NCBI GenBank assembly: GCA_028015205.1
Contig: CM051514.1
Span: 23,700,150-23,764,149, forward strand
Origin: Mytilisepta virgata
Taxonomy: Eukaryota > Mollusca > Bivalvia > Mytilida > Mytilidae
DNA: 64,000 nucleotides
Direction: 5' to 3'
Shown: in pieces, positions 47,730 to 59,716 of the stretch
Numbering within the stretch: position 1 is the stretch's first letter
Layout: each line of letters begins with the position of its first letter
The notes under the pieces: generated by a model
Database searches by the model: none
What the model was told of the DNA's origin: nothing
What the model saw: the letters and a program-made list of their open reading frames with translations, nothing else
Made by a program: the position numbers and the translations under genes

Positions 47730-48350
47730 AAATATAGATCCCCTTCAGGTATGAGTGTGTTATGGAATTTCTCAGCAAAAACCTCAAGAAAATGTCGTTG
47801 CTATGTAGTTTGTTTATATAGTCGTCATTTCAGGACTTCTCTAGTTTATCGTTCTAACAACTGTAGAAAAAAGGGCGGTAATTCCCACATAGAAATTTAA
47901 TCACCGGGAAGTGGTTAAAGATGTTATGTATTTTTATCCCACCGATTAAACACGTCAGGAATATGAGAAATATAGATTCTCCTTCAGGTACGAGTGAGTT
48001 ATGGAATTTCTCCACCTGAGATGGTTAAATTTTCGATTTTCAACATGCGAGTGTTTAGCGAGCGTGTTAAAATCTAAAATTTAACTATTGAAGGTGGAGA
48101 AATTCCATAACTCACAAGTAAATTGAAGGAGAATCTGTTCCTCCTATGATTTTCGACAAAAACCTCAAGAAAATGTCGTTGCTATGTAGTTTGTTTACAT
48201 AGACGTCATTTCGGGACTTCGCTAGTTTATCATTCTAATAACTGTAGAAAAAAGAGCCCCGTAATTCCCACGTAGAAATTTAATCACCAGGAAGTGGTTA
48301 AAGATATTATGTATTTTTATCCCACCGATTAAACACGTCAGGAATAGGAG
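47730..48350. repeat. Direct repeats of about 190 bp flanking a palindrome
   Basis: The unit AAAAACCTCAAGAAAATGTC ... CCGATTAAACACGTCAGGAA occurs at about 47778-47962 and again at about 48160-48345. Between them, about 47970-48143, is an imperfect palindrome: GATTCTCCTTCAGG ... GTTATGGAATTTCTCCACC against GGTGGAGAAATTCCATAAC ... GAAGGAGAATC. A further half-palindrome (CCCCTTCAGG ... GTTATGGAATTTCTC) precedes the first direct repeat. Confidence 0.75.
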
Positions 48351-51300
48351 AAAAAGTGTTCTTCATTTTCAATTTGCCCAACATTGCAAACAGGACAATT
48401 TCTACCTTCCTTAACTATATTAAAATATCTTCCTTTTTCAAAATTTTTATCACATTTTGGAGTAGATTTGCTGTTACCATAAAACTTGAATGGTAGTTCA
48501 GTGGTGAATTTAGTTCATTTTGAAAAAAAGAAAGGGGGGTGGGGGGGGGGGGGGGAATCCAACTAAAAGATTGAATTTAAAAAAAATGGTTAACCACTTA
48601 GGAACTATCCCATTTATGAAAGGTAACTTTCAAGTGCTTTTAGAATAAACTTGCTAAAAATAACACTAGGAATCTTGTATATATATATATACTGAAATAT
48701 TTTAATTTCAGAGACATGTCGTCTTTGTGAACAATAGTCTTCGTGGGAAAGTATTTTACATGATTTTTTGCCTTTTTGAATAAACAAGTAAACATTTCAC
48801 AAAAATTTTGAAAAAACAGAAAAAGGGATAAAACTTTGTTTAAATGGGTTGACCCTCTTTGGGGAGTTTGTTCACAACTTGTTGAATATATACCAGTATG
48901 AGATTACAAGGCTACTCCTGGTTTGTTAATCTCTTGAAGAGCACCAGATGATTATAACAACATCCTACTGTTAAGCTCAAAGACAAACATGTAATTAATG
49001 GTAGTGATGTTTATCACTTGACCTTAACCTTGAGGCTCCAATACACATGATGACCACACAATACAAATGACCTGAGACTGACCCTAAGTTATAGAAATTG
49101 ACCAGGAATGTACTATATATTGTACTGCTGACCTTCATGTGTAAACTGTAACACCTTACATACTGACCAATGATTACACACAGGTGGACTGGTCAGTAAT
49201 GGTTATTCATTGTGGTCAATCAACTTCACTAGTCAGGGAGGAATAACCATAAGATCATTGGACTTTTGGACAGTACAGGACACTCACACTGGACCTTTAA
49301 TTTTAAATTGGTCCAATTTTAATGATAATAGGAATTAATTGGATTTATGTATCTCAATTGTGTTAAATGACCAAATTGAAGTGAAAAGTTCATTATCAGA
49401 GGATATTTTGTATCTGTTTTGTGTGTGGTGATTTATTTTTGGATGAGGTGATAATTGGTGATAATTGGTTGATTAAGTGGAAATAATTTAAGAGAACTTA
49501 TACATGTGAAAAATGTTTTGTAAAGGTGGGTATGATACTTCAGCACTCTGCAAATTTATGATTGCTTTTATTTGAAGTGAGATTTGATATTTCAAGTTTG
49601 ATCAAATACCACACTTTTATTTTTTTCTGCAGTGGAGTTTTAACAACAGAAATAATCCACGATACCCTGAATGCACTAGGATTAAGATTTATAATATCTT
49701 AATCCGGAATTAAGAGAAATTTATAATCCTCTAATATTTTCTGTTTTAATTTTTTTTCACATTAGTTAATATCTTTCTATTTGAAAAATGTTTATTTGTT
49801 AAACAAACAAATTAAAAAATAGAATAAAATACAAAACACTAAAATGCAGTTCTGAGAAACGTGTATCATATGATTTATATTGTTCAAGAGTTTGTTATTG
49901 AAGAAATAAAATAAACAAACAGAATATAAAGGGGATTAGCTTAATTTCCTGTTTTATATAAGCTATGATTGACGTCACACGGCAAAAGGATTTAATTTCG
50001 TAAGATTTCGAATTTAAAAATTTAAAGTTACTTGTCTCTTTATAGAAGAATATACATTTATTCAAGGTATATAAAAAAAGATTTAAAATTGGGAATAAAG
50101 CAAAATGAAAATATTAATACACTAATATGAAAAAGCAATGTTCTTTATTTGTTGAAAATAAAAATAAAATAAAATATTGAATTTTGTTCTGCATTTGTCT
50201 TTGTAATACATAAAATGTTTTAAGATTTGGTAATTCCTTTCTGAAAATAAGAAACAGGCAAAAATGAAAAAAAGTTAAATAACAAGAAAATATTCAAACA
50301 TCTAAATAAATTTTTAATTCCAATTTGAAAAAAAATGTGATATAACAATTCCCTTTTCCACATTTATTGCAGATAACCCCCCCCCCCCCCTTCAAACTCT
50401 GAACCCTCTTAACTCATGGAAATCTGCCATATTTTGATCAACATGTTATCAATAAAGGAAATAAATAAGTGATATTGATGACCAGTTATTCGCATATCGA
50501 CCTGTGTTCTGAGGTCATTTTTGTTATATAATATCTTTATGTAGTTTAATGACCTTACCAACTATGATTATTGATTGAAGTCAACATGGATAATGTTACT
50601 TGCATAAATAAATTCAATCAACAAATTTATTTAAAACTAAAAGTCAGATGATTTTGTCAGATTTTGTTTTGCATAATCAGTATTTGTTTTTAAGACATAA
50701 AATTTTATTTAAGACAAGCATTAATTGAAAGATTTAGATAGATAAAGCAGTTCTGTTACATAAGATTCAAGTCAGATTAGTTTTTGACTTATTTTCCTTT
50801 AAATTGTATTAATCAAAACGCTTGTTTGATTTCTTCAAGCATATATGTGTTCCAAATATCCTGTGAATTCTTACTAGTTTAAGTATTATATGCATTAATA
50901 TGAGCATGTATAAATTGCAGAATTTGCAGGAGATGTATTATTTTTTTCATGTTTGCCATGAATATTAATAGAAATAGAAATTATTTTTAAACGATTGACT
51001 TTGATGATGGAAATTTTCTATTTTTTTTTAAAGGAAATGAATTCTAAGCAACATAAAATTTCTTTCTCAAATCATAGAATTCCAATTTTCATGATTTTGA
51101 ATTCAAATGTAAAATTCTTTTATAGTAAGTTTAAGTCTAATTATATGGTTTTGTTCCTCTTTTTAACAAATAATTTTTTTTTTTTTTAAAGTTCTTTTAA
51201 TGCTAATTTGTTTTGAAATTTTCTGATATTTTACCCAAACAAACAAAATAAATCAAAATGCTTTTATTTTGATAAAGTATAAAATTTCATATTAGAGGTA

Positions 51301-52410
51301 ATTTCTGTTGACAGGGATCATTGCCCTCAACCCTGGACCTTGGATACTGTACTTTAAAATTGGTCAAGTGTGAAAAAATAACCACTAATTTCCATTTTTC
51401 TTTTATAAATTTGAATTATTTCATCCCAAGTAATTATTATGTATTCTTAAATTATGGCAGAACATTTTGATAACCACTTGTAGCCGCAAGCCATCCACCA
51501 GGTATCTTTACACATTTCTAAACAAGCCGGCCATTGGCCTTGGTAGATATGGAAATCACTGAGGCATGACTGGGCAGTACTGAGTGGTCAACAACTCTTA
51601 ACTTTGTGGATTTAATAGAAAAAATATGTACATTATGTGTAAGTTACTGTAGAAAGTTTTTATAGATCTTTTATTTAAATTTATGACTTATTTTCATAAT
51701 ATTTGTAAATTTTTTAGATTTTTGATTGGTTCTCTAATTGGTAAATGATTAATTGGCATATAAATATCTAACAAAGGGTATGACCTGTTGTTTTTATAGA
51801 TGATTTGTGTTCTGAATATTCATTGGTCATTGACCATTTTGAAATCTGTATGGGATTGGATAACAAGGAAAATATTCATTATTATGAAAGACTCTTGAAA
51901 TTATGAATTTTAGTAATTAACAGTATAAATGAATAAAAATATGGCTGACGTCAATAAAAATGGACAAGAATAGACTTAATTTGTTTGTGAAATATAACAA
52001 AAGATAGGGGAATGACCCCTCACGTGATATTATTTGTGAAAATTGGTTCAATTAATATGGATATATTAGTAATGGCCTTAAAATAATATTGTTTTTACAT
52101 GTATTTGATAGCTTTGGGTCCATAGTATGAAAGAACGTTGAACTTAAACTTTGAAAACTGAGAAAGACGTTTGAAATACAAAGTTAATTAAGGAAGTCGC
52201 TTTCTGTGTTGTTTGCGATGAAACATCTGCACAATGAGCAATATTTAATATAAAAGAACAAAGACTTTAAGATTGACAGTGATTTGAACTTATTTATAAA
52301 GATTTAGTTTGGAAATTCCAGTAATGATATATAAGGCAAAGTCCAGCTGGTTAAGATACAATGTAGTAAATAACAATAACTAGTAAATTATTATTAAAAA
52401 TTTCTTTTCC
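48351..52410. other. No gene recognised; homopolymer tracts
   Basis: A G-rich tract at about 48533-48555 and a C-run at 50377-50390, otherwise 4 kb of AT-rich sequence. A (TA)n tract lies near 48679-48691. No frame resembles a protein. This is the largest stretch without an identified repeat family. Confidence 0.4.
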
Positions 52411-52414
52411 TTAA

Positions 52415-52966
52415 GGGACGACATCAAAAAGTCAATGTAGGATAAAAAAACTTAATTCAAATAGTTTGGGGGTGGGAGGGGTAAAAATCGCTGCAAGTTT
52501 TGTTATCCGACATCGATTTATAGATTGAAAAATTCGGATTTAAGTTCGGCCCTAACATATGTTTGGACTTTTAAAGCAAATAAAAGCCATCAAATCGTAC
52601 CGGAAAGCAAATCTGGCCGTGAGTATTAGTCATAGTATCTACGTCGTTCAAACGCTTTATCGATCGTGAATTTTGAATGATATGTATAAAATTATAATTT
52701 AACAGTGCCTTTTTTGATGCATACAAAAAATACACATCAGTTTTTTCCAATAATTTTTAAAAGTGATGTTCAAGTCAATAATACAGGACAAATATACATT
52801 GTTGAGGAAAAACAGGACCCATGATACAAAAATTATACTCTCAAAGCATATGCCCATATTGGTCAATCAATTTTTCCCAAATTAAGGTGGGGAGGGGGGG
52901 GTGGGTCAGTGAAATAACTATGTGTATTAAGTTTGTTATCCGACATTGAACTTTTGATGTCGTCCC
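52415..52966. mobile_element. TTAA-flanked MITE with about 34-bp TIRs
   Basis: GGGACGACATCAAAAAGTCA at 52415 is mirrored at the right end (TTGATGTCGTCCC ends 52966). The inverted match continues through CAATGTAGGATAA / TTATCCGACATTG. TTAA occurs on each side (52411-52414, 52967-52970). The interior has G-rich GGGGGTGGGAGGGG tracts near both ends. 552 bp, non-coding. A TTAA target suggests piggyBac or Kolobok; inferred. Confidence 0.75.
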
Positions 52967-52970
52967 TTAA

Positions 52971-53660
52971 AAAGGTGTTTTTCTATTTGTTTGAAAGAAT
53001 AATGAAATCTCCAGATGAAAAGGGAATAGCAGAACTTATCATATATAAAAATTTTGCCAATTTTGATTTTTTGCTTGGTATTTTTAATTTGTTTGCATTA
53101 TATTGGGTTTTCTTCTATGTATTGTGACTTATAAATTGAAAATTGTCTGTACAGCTTCAAAGCTTGTAAATATTTACAGATTTGATAAAAAAGAAAATTA
53201 TTTTTGAAATTAGAATAAATGTTCTGAAGGAAAACAACATTTTTGATGGAAAATTTTTTAAAATTTGTTCATATTTCAAGGAGTTTTGAGTAAACCAGAG
53301 TTTGTTTGTCTAAACTTTAGTCTGTAGAGTTCACAGTTAAAGAGGTGACCGACTTATTATAAAAGCATATATTTGTATAGTTAATAGGAAGGATCTCATG
53401 TCAGAAATGTATTGTGGGGCTCTTTACAGGGTTAAACCATGCATTTAAATGATATCAGCTATTTTAAGAGGGTGTATGTCCTTGGAAATGATTGATCATA
53501 GGCACTGATAAACAGGAGTTTTAAAAATAGATCTTGATAGCATGATGATAGATTTTTAGTTATATTGTATTAAATGAGAGGCCCAGTAAAGGGTAAATAT
53601 TTTTGTTTTACTTATTACACACAACTTTATATATAAATCATACTGTTGGTAGATTAGTTC
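52971..53660. other. No gene recognised
   Basis: AT-rich with no supported feature. Confidence 0.4.
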
Positions 53661-53665
53661 CAGAT

Positions 53666-54157
53666 TCCCCTGACCTCAAATTGTCTGATTTAGAATTGGT
53701 CCATGGGACATCAGACAGAGGACAATGCATATATAAAACTTGAATTAAGTAAACATGTACAGGTTAATTAATTATCCAAAAACAAAAACTATATGTTTCA
53801 ATACTGTATTCATTTGAATAATTATCTCCGAAATTTGTTTTTGTCAACTTGCGATTGCCATTTTTGACCAAGCAAAATTAAAAAAGTAGATGACACAAAT
53901 TTTTCTTTCATATACTAAGCAATTGTTATTTATTAAATTATTAATAATTAGTAGACATTACTTAAGCTGTAATTTTTTTTAAATAGAAATTAAAATGAAT
54001 TGTTATAGCAGTTTTAATGGTATAAAATAAATGTGTTAAAGCACCAATAAGTGCCAGTTCTTGGCAGAATCGACAAACTCAGGTTTAAGGGAATGTCCTC
54101 TGATGTCCCAGTCGGCCCTATCTAATTCTGAAAAGGGCCTTTTGAAATCAGAGGAAT
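53666..54157. mobile_element. Decayed element with long imperfect TIRs
   Basis: GATTCCCCTGACCTCAAATT ... AGAATTGGTCC ... GGGACATCAGACAGAGGACA on the left is mirrored, with gaps, by TGTCCTCTGATGTCCC ... CTAATTCT ... TTTGAAATCAGAGGAATG on the right. Arms are about 70 bp. No transposase and no clear target duplication. Confidence 0.55.
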
Positions 54158-54254
54158 GTTAAATTAGCCTTACTCATTTTGCAATTTGATTGCCCCCCGT
54201 ACAAAATTAAATATATACCCTTGTGTTGAAAGGTGAAGTTATGATAAGGTAAAT

Positions 54255-54274
54255 CCCCCCCCCCCCCCCTCCCC
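54255..54274. repeat. C-rich homopolymer tract
   Basis: Fifteen C, one T, four C, followed by TTCAAACTC. The C-run at 50377-50390 is also followed by TTCAAACTC. Confidence 0.9.
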
Positions 54275-54439
54275 TTCAAACTCAAAGAAACTATTTTACT
54301 GAATTTCAGAATTTTTGATTAATGTATACCAACATAAGGATAGCAGCAAAGGTCAACAATGACATACCAATCATTTAAGGCAATATAATCGATAGACCCT
54401 CAGACAAAAAATAATTTAACAAGACAAAAACCTAGTCTG

Positions 54440-54725
54440 GACCTGCGTCGAAGTATGCAATTCAGATCCAAAAAAACCCATTCTGTAGAAGCCAAGAAAA
54501 CTTTCACGAAAATTTTTCTAGTGTTTTGAGTATTGTTGAATTTTAATCAATATCTGCAAACAGGATGTGGCTGCATGACAGATCCCAAAAATTGCGGACA
54601 CACTACAGCTCAATGTCATCAAGCTGCAGACAAAATATAGAATCGGTCCCTTTTGTAGAAGCCAACAAAACTTTCACGAACATTTTTTTAGTGTTTTGAG
54701 TATTGTTGAATTTTTAACTGGCCTC
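54440..54725. repeat. About 170-bp tandem duplication, partial second copy
   Basis: TGTAGAAGCCAAGAAAACTT at 54484 recurs at 54654 (offset 170), followed in both by TTTCACGAA and TAGTGTTTTGAGTATTGTTG. About 1.6 copies. Confidence 0.8.
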
Positions 54726-55017
54726 TTATAGACACATTTTCTAGTTTAACATGATTATCTTCCATAACTACAACTTGCAGTTATGTATATTTTTACGATT
54801 TGCTCTATCCTGTAGCTAATTTTTCATGAAACAAAATAAAATTTTACAGTTGAATTTGAACCATTTTTCAACTTTTGGCCATAAATGCTTATCTCTATAA
54901 TAATAATATCTTTATAATGAAAATAGATTTGGAACATTTGAAGGACAAACAGAAATAATATGTTGAAGGTCTGCACTGTTCGATATTATGATGGCAAATT
55001 GAAAAATATTGGCAAAT

Positions 55018-55256
55018 GTAGTTCGTCATGACTACTAATGATCACTAGCCTATCAACGCTGGGGTTGTGAGTTCGAATCTCACCTCTGGCGGGGTGTGTT
55101 TGACTCGGATCTTAATTGACAAGGATTGCCAATTTTCCTACCGAAGGTCGGTGGTTCTCTCCGGGTACTCCGGCTTCATCCACCAATAAAAACTGGCCGC
55201 CACGAAAATAGCCAAATGTGCTGAAAACGGCATAAAACCCAAACAAAACAAACAAA
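55018..55256 (+). mobile_element. 5'-truncated V-SINE-like element
   Basis: Begins at GTAGTTCGTCATGACTACTA, lacking the A-box head. It keeps the B box (GAGTTCGAATCTC), the V-domain-like CTCCGGGTACTCCGGCTTC, and CACCAATAAAAACTGGCC with an AAAC tail. 5' truncation is usual for LINE-mobilised copies. Target duplications were not found. Confidence 0.85.
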
Positions 55257-56885
55257 CTTCTTTAATTAAGTAATTGCTGAATGTTTTCTGTCAGATTAAA
55301 GAGACATATAAATGCAACCTTGTTCAAGATTACAGGAAACAGCCCATTAATCCATATTGTGTAATAATTTGATTTTATTGCAGACGGTGTAATTAGTGTT
55401 ATATAATCTGATCTTTAAAGTTATTGGATATTCGTAAATCTTGAAATCTTGACGATTTTACATTTTATCCAAAAAAATTTTTTTTTATTGATATCTTGCA
55501 GACAAAATAGTCAATTTTTTGCCTGATAGATTTGTGTTTTTTTTTGTCATCACAGTCATACATTCTCATAACTGCAAGAAGACGAATGGCTTTCATTTAA
55601 CAAAGGCCAAAATTGCAAGAAAGAATATGTCTTTAGACAGCGTTCCATTAAAGCTGTCAAGATTGACAATAAACAAGACTTTCCTCCGGCACTGTTTGGA
55701 GCTGCCAGTTGTCGTATGCCTCAGTGCCTGTCATATATCTCCAAACATAATATCCAAATTGTTTCCATTGGAAAATATGGTTCAAAAATTTTTATTTTTT
55801 ACAAGCATTCAGCAATTCTCTAAATGTTAGTTATACACTGCACGGAGTGCAAAATTACAAGTAACATTTTTTGGAATAAAGATGGAGAAGAAGGGATAGC
55901 TCTTAGCAAAGATTGATTGTCATAAGCATGTTAAATGACAAGTTTGGCAATGTACGGTTAGGGCAGGCAACTTTAAACAGTGATGAAGTGAAACTTGAGT
56001 TGTTTGCTCTCAGTTTTACAGCTCGTTCATTGGATCATGAGCTTGGCACAAATTCACAACTTAAATGATAAGTTAGCAGTTGCCTGATGTCATATGGTAT
56101 ATTTGACTCCACGGAAAATTGACCATGGTAATTGAGACCTTAGTCACTTTCTGATTTTGACAAGCACTGGGATTGGTCTTGGAAGTTCATTGTATTTTAT
56201 TTTCTGACACACCCAGGTTCAAATTTTTCTGACATTTTGTTTTTTGCACACCCTACACAACTTTGTTTTTCACACATTTAACAAAAGAGTATTAACCTTT
56301 CAGTTTTCACATATGAATTAACAGTTTATAGTGTAATTAGACAAACATGTGATGTCTAAATCATAAGGGAGGATACTCTCCTTAAATGATTCAAAATAGC
56401 CTTACTTTTTCATAAGATTTTGACTCCAAAGAAATCTTCAGTTTCTTTGTTAATTTTCAAAATCTCAACCTCAAATTCAGGAGTTAATATCTCCTCTTTG
56501 TTTATGAAACCAGTATACAAATACTGTGTAAATAACAAAACTTGTTCATTTAATAAACAACAATCAGGCACCTTTCGACTTTAATCATTTTGACAGAACA
56601 TTAAATTCAAGTTCTTGGAAACTTGAGGTGAATTGAACTTTGAAATTTCATTGTAACCTGGTCGACTGAAATGGATTTTTTTCTTGCCCTGCTGAATTAT
56701 AAGTCACCATTTTTTTTCATCCTTGCTTTAAATTAGACAATGGTGTCAACAATTCAACAAAAAGCAACCACATATCTAAAAAAAATACAGTATTTGAAAT
56801 AACAATTGCCATTTGATGTTTTCTACTATATACCTACCTCAAAGGTAATGAAAGTCGGCTGGGCTTTATTTTAAACTTTCCATAG
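55257..56885. other. No gene recognised
   Basis: AT-rich. The 103-codon frame at 55519-55830 begins in a T-run and matches nothing I recognise. Confidence 0.4.
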
Positions 56886-57090
56886 GTATGGAATGTAAGA
56901 CTTTGATGCAAATGATATATAGAGCAGGAACTGCTTACCCTTCCGGAGCACCTGAGTTCACTCCTGGTTTTTATAGGAGTTCGTGTTGTTTATTGTGTTT
57001 TAGTTTTCAGTGTTTATTTGTTGTGCTTGTGGTCGTTCATTTGTCTTCCCCGGTTTGTCTAACGGATTGCATTTTTTAGTTTGCTCCTTA
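56886..57090. repeat. Dispersed repeat of a type I recall from mussels
   Basis: GAACTGCTTACCCTTCCGGA, GCACCTGAGTTCAC and GGAGTTCGTGTTGTTTATTG match a block I remember as very common in mussel sequences. One copy only in this window; the 63-codon frame over it is not treated as a gene. Confidence 0.45.
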
Positions 57091-59716
57091 GGTAAATTTG
57101 TCCTCCTGGAAATAGAATAGTTTACAAGATTTTCAAAATTAAAAAGGAGAAGATAATAAATTATTTTCTTGTGAGAACTCCTTCCATTGCATTTCTGTCA
57201 TGGTCTGTAGAATGTTTTTTAATGCTATATTTGACAAATGTCTTCCCCAAACAACTTGTCTTTTCATACTTTACAAAAAGAGAGATGTTTTACTCCAGAA
57301 AAAAAATAGGGTTGACACATTTTTCATATAAATATTATTGTATTTATTTATAAGGTCAAATAGTACAAAATATGACCTTGAATTATTGATCAGTCATTAA
57401 GTTATCTTTATGATCACTAAAAATCAGCAGTGAATGCCTATGTCTTTAAGGTCACCTGTAGTTCACAGACCTAATCCTGCTTTACCCCATAGTTAGAAGC
57501 ATCAGCTGTTTTATATCCTCTTTTGCCCTTTGGTAGATCATTCCATTGTGGATTTCAGGTAGTATTTTAATGACATAAGGATGAAAGCATTTTTTTTTAT
57601 TTAATTTGTAAAAAAATAAACCAGATATAACAAAAAATACAAGAAAAAATTGAAATTTAAATAAAAAATAAATTTAAAACACGTTGTAAAAAAAATGATT
57701 ATGTATACAAAACAAAAATAGATGGGGTACTCATGGTCCATGAGTCCGGGATGGGCAAATGAGCATGTGTGGGTATGGTGTTCCTGCAAGTCTACCTTTT
57801 CAGATTAGGACAATTTAAGAAATTCGTCATTGTACTCAGAATGTGTCATGACATGGTTGTTAAATACATATGGAAGTGTGTCCAGTGTTAGAAGCTTCTG
57901 TCTAGATTCATTTATGATTTACATTTACATACAAAATAAATCTGTGAACTGCTGAGGTAAAGTAGGCAATTGAACTAGATGTGGTTGCTGTGGGGATTGA
58001 CAGTTCTAGTTTTATTAAGTGGGAGATGAGTGCAGAAAGTGCAAGGCCTTTACATGTCATTGGGCTAAAAGTACATTGCATAACCTACATGGTACAATTT
58101 GTTATTCCCATTATGTCAAAGCAAGTTAATTCTTTGTTTGGCATCATCTTTTTTTTCAAATAGAGGAGGGTATGAGGCTAACAAACAAACAAAAAAAAAA
58201 CAAATATGAGAACTGGCAGTAAAACTGAATTCTCCTTGACCTAGACCATGTAGACTTTAGAGGTATCAAAGTAAAGTTGTAGAAATTGACTAAATATTCC
58301 TTTCCAGCCATCATATGCAGATTCTTTTCAATGACATTTCGATATTAGACATGAAAAAGGGAGATGTTATTAAACTCAAATAACACCCACATGTATAGCA
58401 CATTTAATATGACGGAACGACAACGAATTTCCTGATTTTGTCGACAAATTCGCAAAAATTACCTTGTTTGTTTTATAAAGAAATGAAGAAAATCCAATGC
58501 GGGCGCTGACGCCAAACATAGAATTAACTTGCTTTGGCCTCTGTTGAAAAGTACCTTATAGTAAGATTTTTCCTGTGCTAATGTTTGTTCAACACTGACA
58601 GTAGTTTGACCTCATATTGAACTTAAGATAGGATTGTGAATGATTTTCTTGTTTTGAATGACTTTGTTTTACATACCTACATAGTACATCCTGTTTTTAC
58701 AGGGATAAGTGTTTGATATGCAAGCTTTTGTTTGACAGAGGCACTTAAAGGGTTTTTCGGAGAGATTTCAAGAGTAAAACCTTTTGCGATGGATTTGAAG
58801 AATAGTTCTTGTCATCAAATATATATATGCAAGAAAACAAGCAAATTGATTAGCAGTTTTTGATACCAAAAATTTACATATTACTTCTTCCATATAATTA
58901 TTTGATGATATTTTCATTCCTTTTAACTTTAAGTACATTTGGTGGGATGGCGACACTTGGTAAAGGCAAATAACATGTTACTTGCCAGTAGTTATTTTGG
59001 ATTCAATAATATTTTGTTGGATACCAGTTTTTGTAGGGTAAAATGAATCCACAACTATTAAGTATTCCTTGGAATTCATATCTGATATATATTGATATCA
59101 GAAATTGGCAAAACTTTGAAGTTCATTGCCTTCAAAAGAGGATAGTTTTACTGCACCACAAAAATTGATATTCAAATGGGGCTAGAAATGAAATTGGGAG
59201 GAACACATTACCGCCACATTGCAAGAATTTACAAATCATTGCCGCGACATTTATTCTTGAACTATGATAAGGTATTCATGATATATACGACTCATTACCG
59301 CAACACTTGAAATAACTGTACATTTTTCTTGAATAATTGAACACACATGGTACATACATGAGTTCTATTCACAAAATAATTCGCTCACCCTTTAGTCCCT
59401 GTACAATATATTAGTTATTGAAATCACTAGAATAGAAAAGTTTGTAACAAATATAGGGAATCCTGGATTGATTGTAAATAGCTTTAAGTTTCGAAAGGAT
59501 AAAATTTTCAAAAATTCCAAGCTGTGGAGATGCATTGAAAAGATCTGTAGAAGCCGCTGCTAGACAGATCTTGATGATTTAATTATACTAGACGGGAGAC
59601 TTGAACATGACCACGCAGAGCTTAACCGAAGAAATATAGAAAGACAGTGAGTAAGACAGGCATGTAAAAGAAAAGCAGAGGATGAACCTTCAGAAAGACC
59701 ATCCAAGCTTATTTTT
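57091..59716. other. No gene recognised
   Basis: 2.6 kb of AT-rich DNA with no supported gene, array or long inverted repeat. Confidence 0.4.

Noticed and set aside
55519..55830. 103-codon open frame as a possible exon
   Set aside because: No recognisable family, starts in a homopolymer T-run, and no supporting splice or homology evidence can be given from sequence alone.
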